From Syngnathus acus (Eukaryota; Chordata; Actinopteri; Syngnathiformes; Syngnathidae), in contig NC_051103.1 in NCBI RefSeq assembly GCF_901709675.1, forward strand, positions 3,581,501-3,645,500: a stretch of 64,000 nt of DNA. Direction: 5' to 3'. A program made the position numbers and the translations under genes. Below are positions 1 through 14,000 of this stretch, in pieces (position 1 is the first letter of the stretch; the number at the start of each line of letters is the position of its first letter). The notes beneath the pieces were generated by a model. The model was not told the origin of the DNA. It saw only the letters and a program-made list of their open reading frames with translations, and ran no database searches.

Positions 1-581
1 CCTAAAACTACAACTTAATCCTCATAATCATACGAACGTTCTTGTAAAACTGCAACTTTAATCTTGTAATATCAAAAACACGACTATGGTTATTTATTTA
101 TTTCCCAAAACTCAAAAATAGTCTTTTTTAGAAAACAAATATGTAGTTTTGTTGTTTTGAGTGATATTAGTAAAAAAATGATACATTAATTTTATTAAAA
201 ACACTTTTACTTCATATACTTAAAATTGTGAAAAGACTGCAACTGTGAAGACAAGACCGCCAGGTAAAAATTTGAAAACCGTTTTACATTTTTGGGGGAG
301 GAGCCAAACCCACAAATACACACATCAGACAATTTCGAGGGCTGCGTAATGACAGCTGAAGGGTTTAAATATTTTCTCCTCAAACCCGTCGCATTCCTCA
401 CAGCTAGTGCATGTATTTTTTGAACAAGCAGGTGTTTTTGTGTGCAGAGCCGTCAAGATTTGCCTTATTAAAACGTCGGCCGGCGCAGGCGCATATTTAT
501 GTGCTGTTAAGAAGAGCCGCTGGATACTTGGCTCGGCCCAGTCAGACGCACTGTCACCCACAGATAAGCTTTATTACCGTG

Positions 582-582
<1 letters not shown>

Positions 583-625
<43 letters not shown>

Positions 626-630
626 GTGTG
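583..630 (+). repeat. (TG)n microsatellite
   Basis: About 24 TG units with a single TATA-type interruption. Confidence 0.97.
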
Positions 631-698
631 ATGGATGCTCCTCCATTATGATGATGTTCTGGCAAGGTAATATATTCCAGGCTCGCAGTTGTAAATGA

Positions 699-735
699 GT
701 GGTGTCAAACTGTGGCCCCCATCTTTGCTATCTGT
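699..735 (+). mobile_element. Short hAT-like end relic
   Basis: The run GTGGTGTCAAACTGTGGCCC shares the GTGTCAAACT..GGCCC core of the element at 50,525. Only the end is visible. Confidence 0.3.
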
Positions 736-1944
736 ACATCCAAATGAGATGGAGCTAAGGCGGGGGGGGTGTTCCGGTAATTTATGTTTTTTTTGTTCCT
801 CCTTTCGTCCTGGATGAATTAATAAGAGATGTTCCAGGAGTTGATGTGGTCAGGCAGATATAGGAGGACGGAAGCTGGAAGTCTTCACTTTCCATATCTA
901 TCAAGTGTAAATTATAAACAAGGGGCTTGCTGTTGTTATAATGATACTCTACTAGCGCGAAGGCCACAGTACAGTGAATCGTCGCTATTTCGCAATGAGA
1001 TAATCGTCATACAATTTTTTTGTTTCAAGTTTCGAGACTTGAGACAAAATAATTTTGAGATTTTAGCCATCATAATTCCATCACTGCCTTTTAATAACTA
1101 GCTGTGGAAAGCAGTCATCCAACAGGATTCCCGAGTGTGTCTGTGTGAGTTGTAAAAAAAACACACAGATGACGATTTCACGGGCAGACGCTGACAATAA
1201 CAAATGTTCTTCATTACATATTTTGCGGCTGACCGGGTAAGATCTCGTGTGTTGTGAATACGGAGCTCGGCGGGCGAGGAGGTTAGCGGCTCGCTAACGG
1301 CTGAACGATGTTGAGTTTACGACGCGAGTGACAAGGACGGATTGCCTCGGGGGATCGTCGAACCATCGTTAGACAACCGAAGACTTCGGGTCTTCCAGGA
1401 TTGTTCGGGAATCAAATGCAAGAAACCCAAACCCTGCAATCGCTTTCTAAAAACAAACCATTTTGGATTGTCAGCGTCAAGGAATGACATCGCTCCAAAC
1501 TTGCAAAGCATGTGACTCTGCTGTTTTGAGTACGGTTTGAATCTCTCAGGTGTCAGCCAGACGCTCACGACAGAGTCTCTCTGGCTGCCAATCATCCCGT
1601 TTCTCATTAGCCACGAAGTTTTACCCGGCTCCGCTTTCGGAGAAGCCCGCCGTCTCCCTAAAGCGCGACGGATACCGACATTCCTCGAAATCTAGGGTCG
1701 GGCTGGCGTAAGACCGGTCTTGTAACGCATCCAGGAAAAGCGGGAACGTCTGCGGTGCTAAATGGATCTTTTTCCAGCCAGTTCAACCGTCCGTTGGTCA
1801 TTAGCAGCTCATCTGTCTCCTGAGCGAAGGCAATATCCGCCACAGCCTTGTCTCCTGCTGTATCTCTGCTCATATGGCCTTCAGGGAGTTTATTATGAGT
1901 AGGGAGGGGGGGGGGGCTGCCTTGAATCTCTAACCTATCCTTCA

Positions 1945-2135
1945 CAACCTATTTTGAAACCCTAACTCCAGCTTGAAACCATACTTCGAAACCATGATTT
2001 CAGACCCCCCTGCAAATTCAAACGCTCGGAAGAAACCGCAACACTGAATAGTTTGAAATACTAACCCAAGCTTGAAACCTACTTTGAAAACTTAACTTGG
2101 GATTTACGTTCCACTTTGACACCCTGAAACTGGTA
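1945..2135 (+). repeat. Degenerate minisatellite AACCCTAA..CTTGAAACC
   Basis: Recurring pieces AACCCTAACTCCAGCTTGAAACC, TTCGAAACCATG, CTAACCCAAGCTTGAAACC and TTTGAAAACTTAACTT show a decayed tandem array with period about 15-25. Related pieces occur at 59,600-59,650 and 29,815-29,865. Confidence 0.6.
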
Positions 2136-2957
2136 CAACTGAGCGAAACACCTGATTCAACAAACGCTTAACAAATTCGTCTTGCGAAGCTTTCACATAA
2201 TCCGGTGTGTGTTTTACGATTGAGCGCGGTGATTAGAAGCACGCGGCGTTCGCTGTCGTTTTTGGATCCGCAGGGTCCGATGGGTATCTTCAGGAAATGG
2301 CGGATGGGGACATCCACATATTGCTTTTTAATGAACACGCTCTAATGTGACGCCTCCGCTGCTCATTTGTTAGTCGGCGAGATCGTATCACCCTCTAGCA
2401 TCTTCAGCTTTTGCCATTTCACTTGAAATTGGTCACGTCAGATATTTTGCTTATGTTATTTACGTTAGCTGGGCTGTACAGAGCTCACTTTTTTTTTTTT
2501 TATAACAAAATAATTTAGGTTTGTCTCTGAGGGAATGCAGGCTTACAAAACGATTCTGCTGTGATTTGTGGGGGAGGCACCCTGGCGCATTGTCCCCCAT
2601 CCCAACAACACGACGGCACATCTGTCCCGTCGTGTCGGGGTCTCCGTCCACTTTCCGCCGCGCCGCCCCTCACATTCTCATGCTAAATTGCCGCCAGGCA
2701 GAGCAACAGATGTGAAACATTTGGTTCTGTTCTTGTCCACTTGTAAAGGAATAATAGGGCCTGTTATCAGCATTTTGTTCCTCTATGTGTAAAGAGTTCA
2801 TGGAGGTGGAGGGAAACTTCCCTGGTGGCCTCCTTGCCGATGGGGGAAGCAAGGAGAACATTGTTGTCTTAAAAAGAATTCACATCCGTGTTGGTTTTTG
2901 ACTGATTTGTTACTTTTATTGCTTTGGCCTCAGACTGAAAACAGTGAATAGGAAAGA

Positions 2958-3141
2958 TTTTCTCAAACACAACACACAATTTAAAAGAATTTAAAACGAT
3001 GTTAATTTTGCAATAAATTCAAATCAAATGTTCTGCCTCCTGAAATCGTTTTCTCAAACACAACACAATTTAAAAGAATTTAAAACAAAATTTTGTTATT
3101 TTTGTAATAAATTCAAATCAAATGTTCCGCCTCCTGAAATC
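2958..3141 (+). repeat. Direct tandem duplication, two copies of about 91 bases
   Basis: TTTTCTCAAACACAACAC starts at 2958 and again at 3049. Both copies run through AATAAATTCAAATCAAATGT and CCTCCTGAAATC. Copies differ by a few substitutions and a small insertion. Confidence 0.9.
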
Positions 3142-6100
3142 ATCTGTAATTTATTTGACATTTTTTAAACTAAAAATGATGGCTTATCTACAAACAAAAA
3201 CAATTCCAAGACTGTGCTGAAATTGATATAACACTGCAGTTATTCCAGAATTAAGGTTCCCTCCAAATAAAAACCTCTCCATGGCAAAATTCCGAGTTTG
3301 TGATTAATTTCGTCCGTCACGCTGAGTGTTGCCGGTTCACGTTCCCGTGGCCCGGCGAGGGAATAATGGTATAATGCCGCCTCTGCACCCCCCCCCTCCC
3401 CCCATTCCCATTAACTCCACTGTGTGTCTAATGGGGCAGTGCTATATAGAAGGATTAGGGGCCGTAATAAAGGTTACCTGAGTGTCTCAGGAGGAATTAT
3501 TCAACTTTTGCATGGAGTTAACTACCATTAGTGGGCCGGCCCAACCAAACTTTTCCTCTCCACAGTCCACACACACGGAGACTGGCTCCAAGCACACACA
3601 CCTCCCTCTTTGTTCCACCATGAGAGTGAACATTCTCTTTTTGCCATCACTCTTTCTCACCCTTCTGTTTACCTATTCATCCATTGTAGGATTGCAAGGA
3701 GGAGAGGGCGGGGATGAGGGGGTTATATCCATGAGGGTCCCATCTATCCCCAGACGTTGCCAAGATTCCCCGGAATCCTGGACCGTGCCGCCAAGGACGG
3801 CCCGCCAACCCCCCCCCCCCCCACTCCGCCGCCTCCTCCTTTTCCATGCTGCCCATTTAAGAGAGAAGCAGCCTTGAATGGCAAAGAGGAATAAATAAGT
3901 GTTAAAACAAGCAGGCTCGCTCGGCAGGAGTTCATGTGCTGGAGTGCTCTCCTTTGATTGTGGCCCCCCCGCGACACCTCCCCGTACTTCAGATGGGAAG
4001 TGGTTGGCTCAGGGTCACGGGGAGGCATGTCGAGGCTTGTGGTTTAAGCCGGAAATGTTTCCGCCTTTTTACCCATGTCGCTGTTCGGTGTAAACAGCAC
4101 CGACACTGAGTCGAGGCTACAAAGTGATCTAATCATTTGATTTTGTGATGCCCTGGCATTTGTGTGAAATTTATTGCCAAGTAAATGCCCGCCAGGCAAA
4201 CTGCGTGAAAGCTGAGAAATGTGAAAATTCATAAAATCAACCATCAACAGCACCGTTTGACGTTCCGTGTTGATTCGAAAGCAAGTCTGACATCTGACTG
4301 GTCTTAATTTGAATTCTCATCTCTAAAAGTTATGTCATCCCTCGTCTGCATGCGCGAGGCGCGCATCCATCGCAGGATCTTTGTTTATCGCCGGGGCCAG
4401 GACGGGTCGTCGGCGCCAATCCCTCCCCGATGGGAACCCGCCGACCATATTTTAACGCCTCCTAAGCTCTTAATGGGACGTGGCAGCTCCAACAGGCCTC
4501 CTTCTCCGAGCCCCCCCCCCTCCCGCACTTGTCCCGCTTGTGGGAATTTCCACCCGGCGCCCCTAAACAGTCGCTCACACACCCAAAAGCAATGATGCAA
4601 ATCGCTGTCATTTGTCATAAAATCGACTTTTTCCACTGCATGCTGCCTCGCTGTTAGTTTTGGGTGATCAGACGTCCTCTTGTAAAAATAAAAGCTTTCA
4701 TAATGGACGTAAATATATATTCATACAGTATGTATACATGCCTAAATATATAAGCTACATTAGCTTTCTAGCTAAAATTGTTTGTGATCCATTTTTACAC
4801 GTGATCCCGATTGGTCGCACGTGTGGAAAAAAACTCCTCGCTAATCTGCCTGCCACGCTTCATCTATCATCTCTGGTTGTGGTCCGCCGACAGAGGAACT
4901 GTGCTGCTCTCATTAACATGCAAATCCTCATCTAAGGAGAACACCATAATAATGGAAGAAGAAAAAAAAAGATCTGTGTAGCGAGGATGTTGCTACCATT
5001 AGCTCCACGACTCACTTGGAAAGCAATCTCCCTCCAGTCTAGCATGCACTTATTGTAACAATTACCAGCGCAGGATGAGATTAATCGAATTACCGGGCGG
5101 CTTCCTTGCACTCGGACGACGGCGCATCAATCACGGGGCCCAACGCACGCCGCGCCGACCGTTCATCAACGTCCTCGCGGGATGCCGGGCCGAGCTGTCG
5201 CCCTCCATCTATCAATAAAGCGGTCCGGGGTGGCAAACTCGTTTTCTAGCACGTTCTTTCGCTTTAATCAAGGCGGCTGGCATGTGCGGCGGAAGCTGTC
5301 AGCTATCTTTCCCGCAAACGAGCCGCATGACGGACAAGATGGAAAGTAGAAAAGGCCCAGAGTGAAGAAATGTTCATGTTTACAAGTCAGATGATTACAC
5401 AGTTGCTCCTGCCTGCAGTCATTGAAGACACTCCAACAATTTGCAAAATAGAAGTCAACATCATTTCTATTGATTTCAATGTTCCATTTATTTTATCTGA
5501 GTGGCGCCAGAGTTTGATTTTTTTTTTTTTTTTTTTTATGAGTCTGACAGACAGACGGATGTACACACAAAGACACACACATAAGTTGGGCACTCAAACA
5601 GAGGTTTGCGCCTGAGGAGGTTCTTGCCGTCTGGCTTGTTCTGTTCTCCGTCCGCAATTCTGCCAGGGCAATTGGCGCCGAGCCGTGCTATCGCTACACA
5701 GGCGGCTGCAGATAGCAAAACGCGACCAGAGTGCCAGCGTTTGTGCCTTACAGCGTACTAGCGGTGGATGCTCCGAGAAAAAACTTCCTTCAACAATTTT
5801 TCTCCCTGCCAGGGGGAAAAAAATAAACTTTCTTTTGTCACTTCCTGGACTTTTCAGGAAAAAAAAATAGCCTAACATTAAATACTATTTATTCACAACA
5901 TTAAAACATTAGATATTGACTGTTGTTACTTGGCGATAATAAAACCGATTGAAGCAATTCCAGAGAATCCACGTGTATTTCTCCACACTTGAGCGACAAT
6001 AAAATGTGACCTCCGAGCACTCCTTTGGAAATACGAATCCCAAAATAAAAGCTGGGTTAATATATAGGCTAATACCTCATAAAAGGCACGACAGCTGCTA

Positions 6101-8059
6101 AGCGGACCGGAGATATGACGGGAGGACGGGGATTCTTGGCGGGTTGGGGTCACACAGGTTGTCGACTTGTGTACACACAAACGCCGAAAGTGAACAAACC
6201 AATGGAATCCTTGAAACAATGTAATACGAGGAGCAAAACTTCTCAACCATCTGTCGGAACTCACAGGGTGGGCACCTTCAGCGGACCCCGCTCTGAAGTC
6301 ATCGGTCAAGTACCCGCTTAGCTTTGATAACATATCTAGATTATCATCAGAATAGTGACCAAAATGATCAAAATTAGGATCATAATTATGCAAATAGAAA
6401 TGTGACAGGGATTTACTAACAAGGGGGAGGAGCTCCGGCCACAATATTAGGTACACTTGTCTTAAAACAGCCTTGGGTGAACTCACGAGTGGCCTAACAA
6501 CAACTCTTATTTTAGCGATGAGTGCGTCAGGTGCTTGTGATCCAGGTGGAGCAACCCTGCACCTGCTACCTGTCCTCAGACCACATTGGAGGGCAGCTGC
6601 TGACAGGAACTACTCTGGAGATCCCGGCATGGGGCCTCACAGGTTCAGCTGCTAAAAGAATGTAAGGATGTCTGAGGGAGGGGGTGGCGGAGGTCAAGGA
6701 GTCGGCCAGCGAGAAGTGGGGCCGCCTGAGGAGGAGGGCGCCGTGTTACATGCCTTCCCTGCGAGGTGAGCGTCCCACTTTTACAATCGCGACCCCTCGA
6801 TAATCACTCTCACAATCCAAAGGCGGCTCAAGTGAGATCAGGTTACATCCGCCGTGTGTGCCTGCCAGAGACCTCCGCCTGGACCATCCGCCGGGCATCG
6901 CTTCACCTGCCAGCTTCTCACTTGATCTAACCTGGCAGAAGTGACACACTTGCAAGGAAGAAAGTTGAAAACACAGCGAATCCATTGGTCAAGTCTTTTA
7001 TTGTCTTTTTCCAACACCGTCAAGCTTTCAGCTAGTCAGAAATTCTTTGAACACCCACTGACTTATTGATCCTATTGTTTCCTGGTGTAAAAGTGTCGAG
7101 CCCATACGCCTGAAAGACTTTTTTTTCTCTTTCCTTCAATGGGCTGCTTTTATGTGGAAAGCAGACACCTCAAGAACGAGGGGGTTAAATCACCTTTACG
7201 GTCAAATCCATTTTTCAGACCCTCCTGTGTGTGCTACTTCTTCGCCACTCCCATCTTTTCCTCCCATCTGCTAGCATCCTTCTGGCATCTGAACAACATT
7301 AAATCTTGTCACTGGCTTCGAGATAAACCATCCAACTGTGTTCTTTGTCCGAGGTTGGTCTTGGACATCCTGATGCAAATATCTTTGTGGTCAAAGTTAC
7401 TAAAAACAATTATTCATCTTGAGGCTATGACATAGAATTGTTTTCTGGACCCTTGATAAGTTATCTCAACCTTCAGGCTTGGGGTGGGCGTCTTCCAAAC
7501 GATTTGCAATATTGTATTCGCTGTCATAACCGAGTCATTAATAAGGAGGAGTTGCAACAGAATGAGTGAGAGTGGGATGCTCTCGAACAAGACGCCCGCA
7601 TGTTCTTTATCTAACAAGTACGGGGACCCCCAACCCACATAAACTATTAACCAGGCCTATTAGCAAGACTGCATTATTCAATGGGAAGCTGCAGCAGCAT
7701 CCATTAATGGTGGCGCTCTCTTCCCGTGTGACAGACCATGGAGGCCCCACCTCCTGGTAGCAAAGTCTACATACAAAGACCTCCACTTTAATCAAATGCT
7801 ATTTTCCAGAATCCTTCATCAACATCCACTCAGCTTGTCACCACGATTTATGTAGCCTCATATCATTGGAGAATCTCTTTTCCAGTTGTCCCTCGTTTCC
7901 GTGGATCGCCAGACAGTCATTTGATAAGAGCCATTTATTATCATTTGCTTATCTGTGTAATTGATGCCCAACTCTCTCACAAGCCCCTGCCTGCCATCAT
8001 GTCATTGTCTAAACACTCTGGAGAAGTTGAAAATGGCTCATGTCCAATATTCTAAGACT

Positions 8060-8084
8060 GGGTTAGGGTTAGGGTTAGGGTTAG
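8060..8084 (+). repeat. Interstitial telomeric repeat (TTAGGG)
   Basis: About four uninterrupted TTAGGG units. They are isolated, with ordinary sequence on both sides. Confidence 0.9.
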
Positions 8085-8089
8085 TCTCA

Positions 8090-11000
8090 CATTAAGTCCC
8101 TCGAGATGCGACCGCATCGATTGTGCTCTTTTAGGATTCACCTGCGGCGTTGATTCATGGACCTTCTGAGACAAGCCGGTGTAATTAGGCTGGAGTTGTC
8201 GAGCTAAATCCTCCTGCTTCCACCCCCACTGCCGCCGCCGCTTGAGGACCGTGCAACGGGTGAAACATTGTGTGAACGGCCCACACGGACCCTTCTTCTG
8301 ACACACCATTTGTTACCGTCACACTATTTTCCACTCAGCAGCCCGGCGCCGCTAAATGTTATTTTGCACTTTTTCTGGCTTCTAATCGCTGTCGGCCTGA
8401 ATCCAGCAGCAGCAGCAACAGCCGGGATACCCCACTACCAACCCCCTCACTCTCCGCATCCACAAAATCTTTTATGCCAGCTTCTTCTTGAATGCACAAA
8501 ATTGATCTTTGAAAAGCTTTTTAGCCTGATGACCATTTTAAAAATGTTTTAGTGTAAAAGTAGAGTAAAACTACTATAATTTCAAATCCGGACCCAATTT
8601 AATTAATATGTCTTTCAAGTATTTTTTCTAGATTATGAATCCAACAATTACGACTTCAATTTTGATGCATCACCAAATTTTGGCTAAAATTGATGTTAAG
8701 TTTTACTTATTTTTTCCTTTGTGTGTTTGTGAGCACATAAGTCCTTATGCTAATGTGTCTGACAGTGTGTCACATTAGCCTCAACTGTCAGGAAAATGAG
8801 CCACATTAATGTAGTACGTCTCGTTTGCTGCTTCTCTTCTAATCGAGTATCTTCTGAGGGGTGACTGTTGTTGTGCTTTCTGCATTCGTTGTTCTAATTG
8901 CGGTGTGGACAGCAGAAGCGTTTATTCGCGCCCGCATTCGTCATTCGAGCCTGGTTGAGTTTTATGACGCAGCCGTGATCTCCCGGCGGAGTTCTATCTC
9001 AATGTTAATGTGCTTTTAGGATGATGGGAATATTGAAAAATATCCTTCCGATTGATTCCATCAATTATCCTGCCTATGAACGGCCCATTTAACGTCTCCA
9101 TGGCAACACAGCATCTGAGTTGAAAAAAAAAGTTATTGGCTTTAAGCTGTATAGATTCAATGGTTGTACTTCATTCACCTTTTACTAAGCTCCGCCCCAG
9201 AAATGCAGACTGACCAATCAAATACATTTTCATTTTCAATTTTGGTAAGTAAGGAATAGAGAAAATCCAGTACGAGATATTTTTCAATGGGGTCCTATGT
9301 AAAGTGCCTAACGCAAGTGTGATACTTAGAGTTGCTTCTAATATTTGTCTTATAGCAACATGAGAGGAGTGGGACGCCTCACAGGGAGGTGGACCTGCAC
9401 TACACTGCATCCTTTGTCCTCGGGCCCCCGTCACGCTATTTTATTCCTAACGCTATCCGTCTCCATGCAGCGAGGCCCGACAGGCTAAAACATTAGCACG
9501 TTGTCAACGGCAGCTCAGACACCACCATCCTCTGTTACACTTCATATTCAGCCTCGGGATGGAGTTACCTCGCAACAGTCTGGGGAGGAAGAAGAGGAAC
9601 CCCCCCCCCCCCCCATTGCTTTCTCACAATCTGGGCAGGGGGGTTAATTGGGGGGTCTAGTCGAGCCGCCGGCAACCGCTGGCTCTACTTCGGCCTGGAA
9701 TATTTTTCAACCTTTTTCTCACCGCGGCGTCCCGCCCTGCTGGTCTCGTGTAATGTGACCTTAAACACTTCCCGACTGTTACAGTAAAACGTCCCCAGAG
9801 ACTGCATGCTTAGTTTATTGTAGTAAGTGCTGCTGTTTTGGTTAGCAACCGAGTTCACAGGGGCTCAGCAGTTAAGTACTCAACCACAGCAGTTTTGTAG
9901 AAAGCAAGTAATCTAATCTATGTATCTTAATCTAATCTATGTCTGAAAAAAAGGCAGTCTCACAAAATAAAGGTGTGATTCAATGGGGAAAATGTCAGAG
10001 GTTTCCAGCTTGTACTAAGTGGGGAGCATCTGTAGTTGCTAATCCTGTCTGTGGCGCTCTCGCTGTGGCTTGGCACGAGGATACGGGAAGCGATTGACGC
10101 TGCCAGCCGCTTTGTGTTTCCGAGCCTGGGAGAAATGGGACGAGGAATGGCAGAACACACGGAAAAGAAGAGCCGGCATAATCGCATTGACGCTCTTCCG
10201 TGTCACGCCGGACTCTCACACCCGCCTCGACTTTCGTAACTTGGGACAGAAACCGGAGCTGGGCGCTTTACACCGGCGGATTTGAGCTATCTCGTAAACT
10301 TGTTGGTCGTCCGTTAGCGAAGCGCACGCCTCTGTTTTAAAAGTTTTACTGTCAGATATTTGGCTTTCGCTGCAATTCAGCTCTCTGCTTTCATACGCAG
10401 ATGAAGTTTCACTGCTTCTCGCCGCTGGCGGCCCGCGGGTTCTAACACACCGAAGTGTAAGGACTGTGTAAAAAAATGGAATGTAATATGGTACGTGACC
10501 TTAAACACTTCATTCAACTTGTTCAAAATTTGTCCTTCTGATTCCCTCAGTCAAGTCCAACCAACTGAGCCACTTAATATAAGAAACCCCAAAACCCAGG
10601 AAAGGGTTAAGAAATGAAAGACATAAGAAGAGCAGCAAAGGATTTCCGGCAAAAGCAATAAGGGATAAGGAAGATGGAATAACGGGATGGGATTGTCTTT
10701 ACGCCAGTGAAACACTTTTTTGCGGCTTACGGATCAGTTAACACTCTAACATTTGAGTTGCGCTCACCAACAGGCTCATTTTGGAGCATGTTGCCATGGT
10801 AACCAGGCCAAAGACAAAAGCTGCTGGCTAATTATCACAGAGTGAGTATACCACCCCAACTCCAAAGCTCTTTTGTGCACTCCATCAATTTTACTTGATT
10901 TATTCAAATCGGGCTTATGTGGAGCATTTTAACACCCTCAGATTAACTCAGCACTAGAGAGAAAAGTATGGGGTGACTGGGGGTTGGTGGTAGTGGTGGT

Positions 11001-14000
11001 CCTAATGACGCCACATTGACCATGTAAGCTAACATTCCGGGAAGCACAATACGTTAAAAATAAGCTTTGCTATTAAACGTTAAGGTATCTTATCTTTCCG
11101 CGAGCCGCTTAAGCCCGCTAAAAGCTGACTTGGCAAAGAGAGGAAGTGTCAGTGAAGCTAATCCTGCTCGAGTGTCATCGCCGCAAAGTGGGTCAGGGAA
11201 GTATGAAAAAGTAATGCAAGGGCTCGGAATATGTCTTGGTAGCAGGCCGCTAGAGTGCATGAGGTGCTTAATAGCTCGGCATAAAAGAATTCACAGCTCC
11301 AGGCTATAGTGCTAATTCCTCAGGTAACAAAAATTAGCCATGAAAAACAATTCTGAATTTGAGCAGAATTGGGTTGTGGGGGGTATCGGTAATTCATTCT
11401 TTTTTCTGCTATGTTGCCCCCTGTTGGTTTGGAGTTTGAGAACTAGCGTGTGCTAGTCAGCAACAAGGGTAAAAATACGATTTTATGTATTATTGATATA
11501 TTATTCTTTAGTCATTTATTTTTGCATCAATAATTCAAAACTTCACAATATTATACGTACACAATATTTATTCATATGCTAATGTGAACAGAAGGAGTAA
11601 GAATACGCAGCGGCGATCCGTGTGACCTCATCATGTTAGCTTCTCACAGGCTAGTTCACCCAGTCCCCCTTTCTGGCTCTAAAATAATAAGCTTCTAAGT
11701 TGAGTTATGACATATTTGTGCGACTTCATCCTTCCTCACCCTCAGCTATCTTCCCCACACCAAACCACACTGATACGCCTACCAGCTGAATAATTCACAG
11801 AACATGTTGCCGTAAAGATAAAGCTTTTTTTTTGTGCTCCTCTCCCTTACGCAATAAACTGGGGACTAACTGGCACAGCACAGTGTGGCAGAAAAAAAGA
11901 CAGATCCTGTTGTATAAATAAATTTATAAGGACGCACCAGCAAAAGCTAACTCTATAAAATTTTTACTTTGCTGGATGGTGGCAGCTCGAAAAATGAGGG
12001 TAAACTCGAGGGCAAGGTGAGTACTGTATTTATTTTTACAAGATGTTATTTCTACTGTGAGTGTGCGGTACAATACTCTTTCTCATAGTCCATTTATAAT
12101 CCATATCTCACAAATACCACGTCTGATTATTATTTTTTTCCCTTCCCGTGTCATTTATGGGGCCTCTAATATTTGAGGGTGAGATGGATGTTTTCCAAGC
12201 GGAGCCCCCAGATGAGATAGATTGCTGTGGCGAGAAGCCAGATGAACAAAATCGGCTTTTTCTATGGATTTCTTTCCCCCTCTGACAGAGGAAAACTCCA
12301 TTATAAAAATGAATATTTGCATAAGGATGCCACTGGACATATTTGTCCGACTCTCGGTGAGAACTGTACTAAAGTAGATAAGCATACCACAAAACACAAT
12401 CACGATTGACTATATCAGCCTGACCGATTAATCAGATGGCTGATTTTATATATTGGCGCGTATATAAACGGCAAAGATGGGCTGATTTGTTTTAGTCAAA
12501 ATTGAGATTTATTTAAAGTTTTAGACAACATCCAAACTCTGAGCGTCATGATTTCTCAGTGTAGTTGTTCAAAGCTGAAAATTGCCGCATTAGCACACAA
12601 AAGCAAAACTTTCCAGACCGGCAGAAACCAAGCAGGGTGGCGCATGGGAACCGTGTCCGGGGGTAGGAAGCAATTTGGAGAGACTAGACAATTACGAGAT
12701 AAGAGAGCCATCATCTGGTCGTGGAAAAAAACCATGCGGTGACGCCGTCTTGGATTCATCCGCTGGGGAAATGACAAGCTTTTATTTTTCTTGATATAAA
12801 AAATAAGCAAACGGAGATAGCGACGTCACTCGGTCGGAAAAACGAGTCAAAGAAAAAGCCAGTTTTAGAATAACAGGAAGTTGATTGTGAGATTGATGGA
12901 AATGTCCATAATAAATGTCGTGTGCAGGATAAATTTGAAGTGATATGGAAAATACTTGAGAAGCATGACGAATATCCTTTAACCGTCTTAAACACTTTGA
13001 AAATATCGTCTGTTCTTTGAAGTTCTATTTGGATTAGTTGGAAAATCTGGTGTTAAGGGATAAAGTGTGGATGAATCAACTGCTCTGAAACATGCACGGT
13101 TTGATTGAAATAAATGGACAACGAATGCCTCATAAATCCATTTTAATGTGTTGTGCTGACGGATAACATATGTTGAAGCTATTAAGGTGACAAAAACAGG
13201 CGCTACCCCAAGTGTCATTGCTACTCTATCGTTGCCTGGGGGCTGGCAATGTATATTTCCTATTGAGTTGGTTCTGTGCTCATATTTGATGATTATGATG
13301 AATGATCTCCAGATGTTTGCTGATACTGGTATAAATAAGAACTTCAAAGGCTAGGAAAAAAAAAACATATGGAAGTCATTATGATTTAACATAATGAATA
13401 GGAATGAATCTTCATAACACTCGATCTTGAAAAAAGTTCCTGGTTAAAAAAACTGAATTGACTCAATAGCACCCAGCCACATGTTGAAATGAACCAGAAT
13501 CTCAATTAGAACAAGTTATCATATTTGGCGAAGGACGGCTCGGCAGGTAAAAGCTTGAAGGTTTAAAGCCTCTGGAGGTTCATCGCAGGGCAGCCATTAC
13601 TCAAAATCACAGCCGCGACCTCCTCAGCACACATCCACTGACCTGGAAAATATGCGCCGGGGTCCAAGCCTCGGCGAGCTAGCCTTTGCTTGGCCGGCAA
13701 ACAGCAGAAATATTGAGCCAATTACAAGATGATTATCTGCTGGAAGTGGCAGGGGAGCTCGCGGCGGGTCTGAGTGTATTTATGCCTGCCTGGCAGTAGG
13801 AGCAGGGAAAATGAATCAAAAGGCCTGCCATGTGAAGGAGAAGCACTTCGGCTTCCCTACCGCCGCTTGTCCATTGACAAAACGCTGGCTCACTTCCAAA
13901 GACTTTCGTTTCCTGGAAGGATAGGCGGCTGCCGTATTGTCCGCAAGACCTGGTGGTGCATGTAGGCGTTGATTTTGTGGCTTTCATATGACAGGCGTAC

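Larger units (their letters stand above)
1..8050. other. Gene-free stretch
   Basis: No exon could be supported. Contents are the hAT-like scrap, the TG repeat, the AACCCTAA array, the 91-base duplication and moderately GC-rich unique blocks (for example 5,040-5,340) that might be regulatory. Confidence 0.6.
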
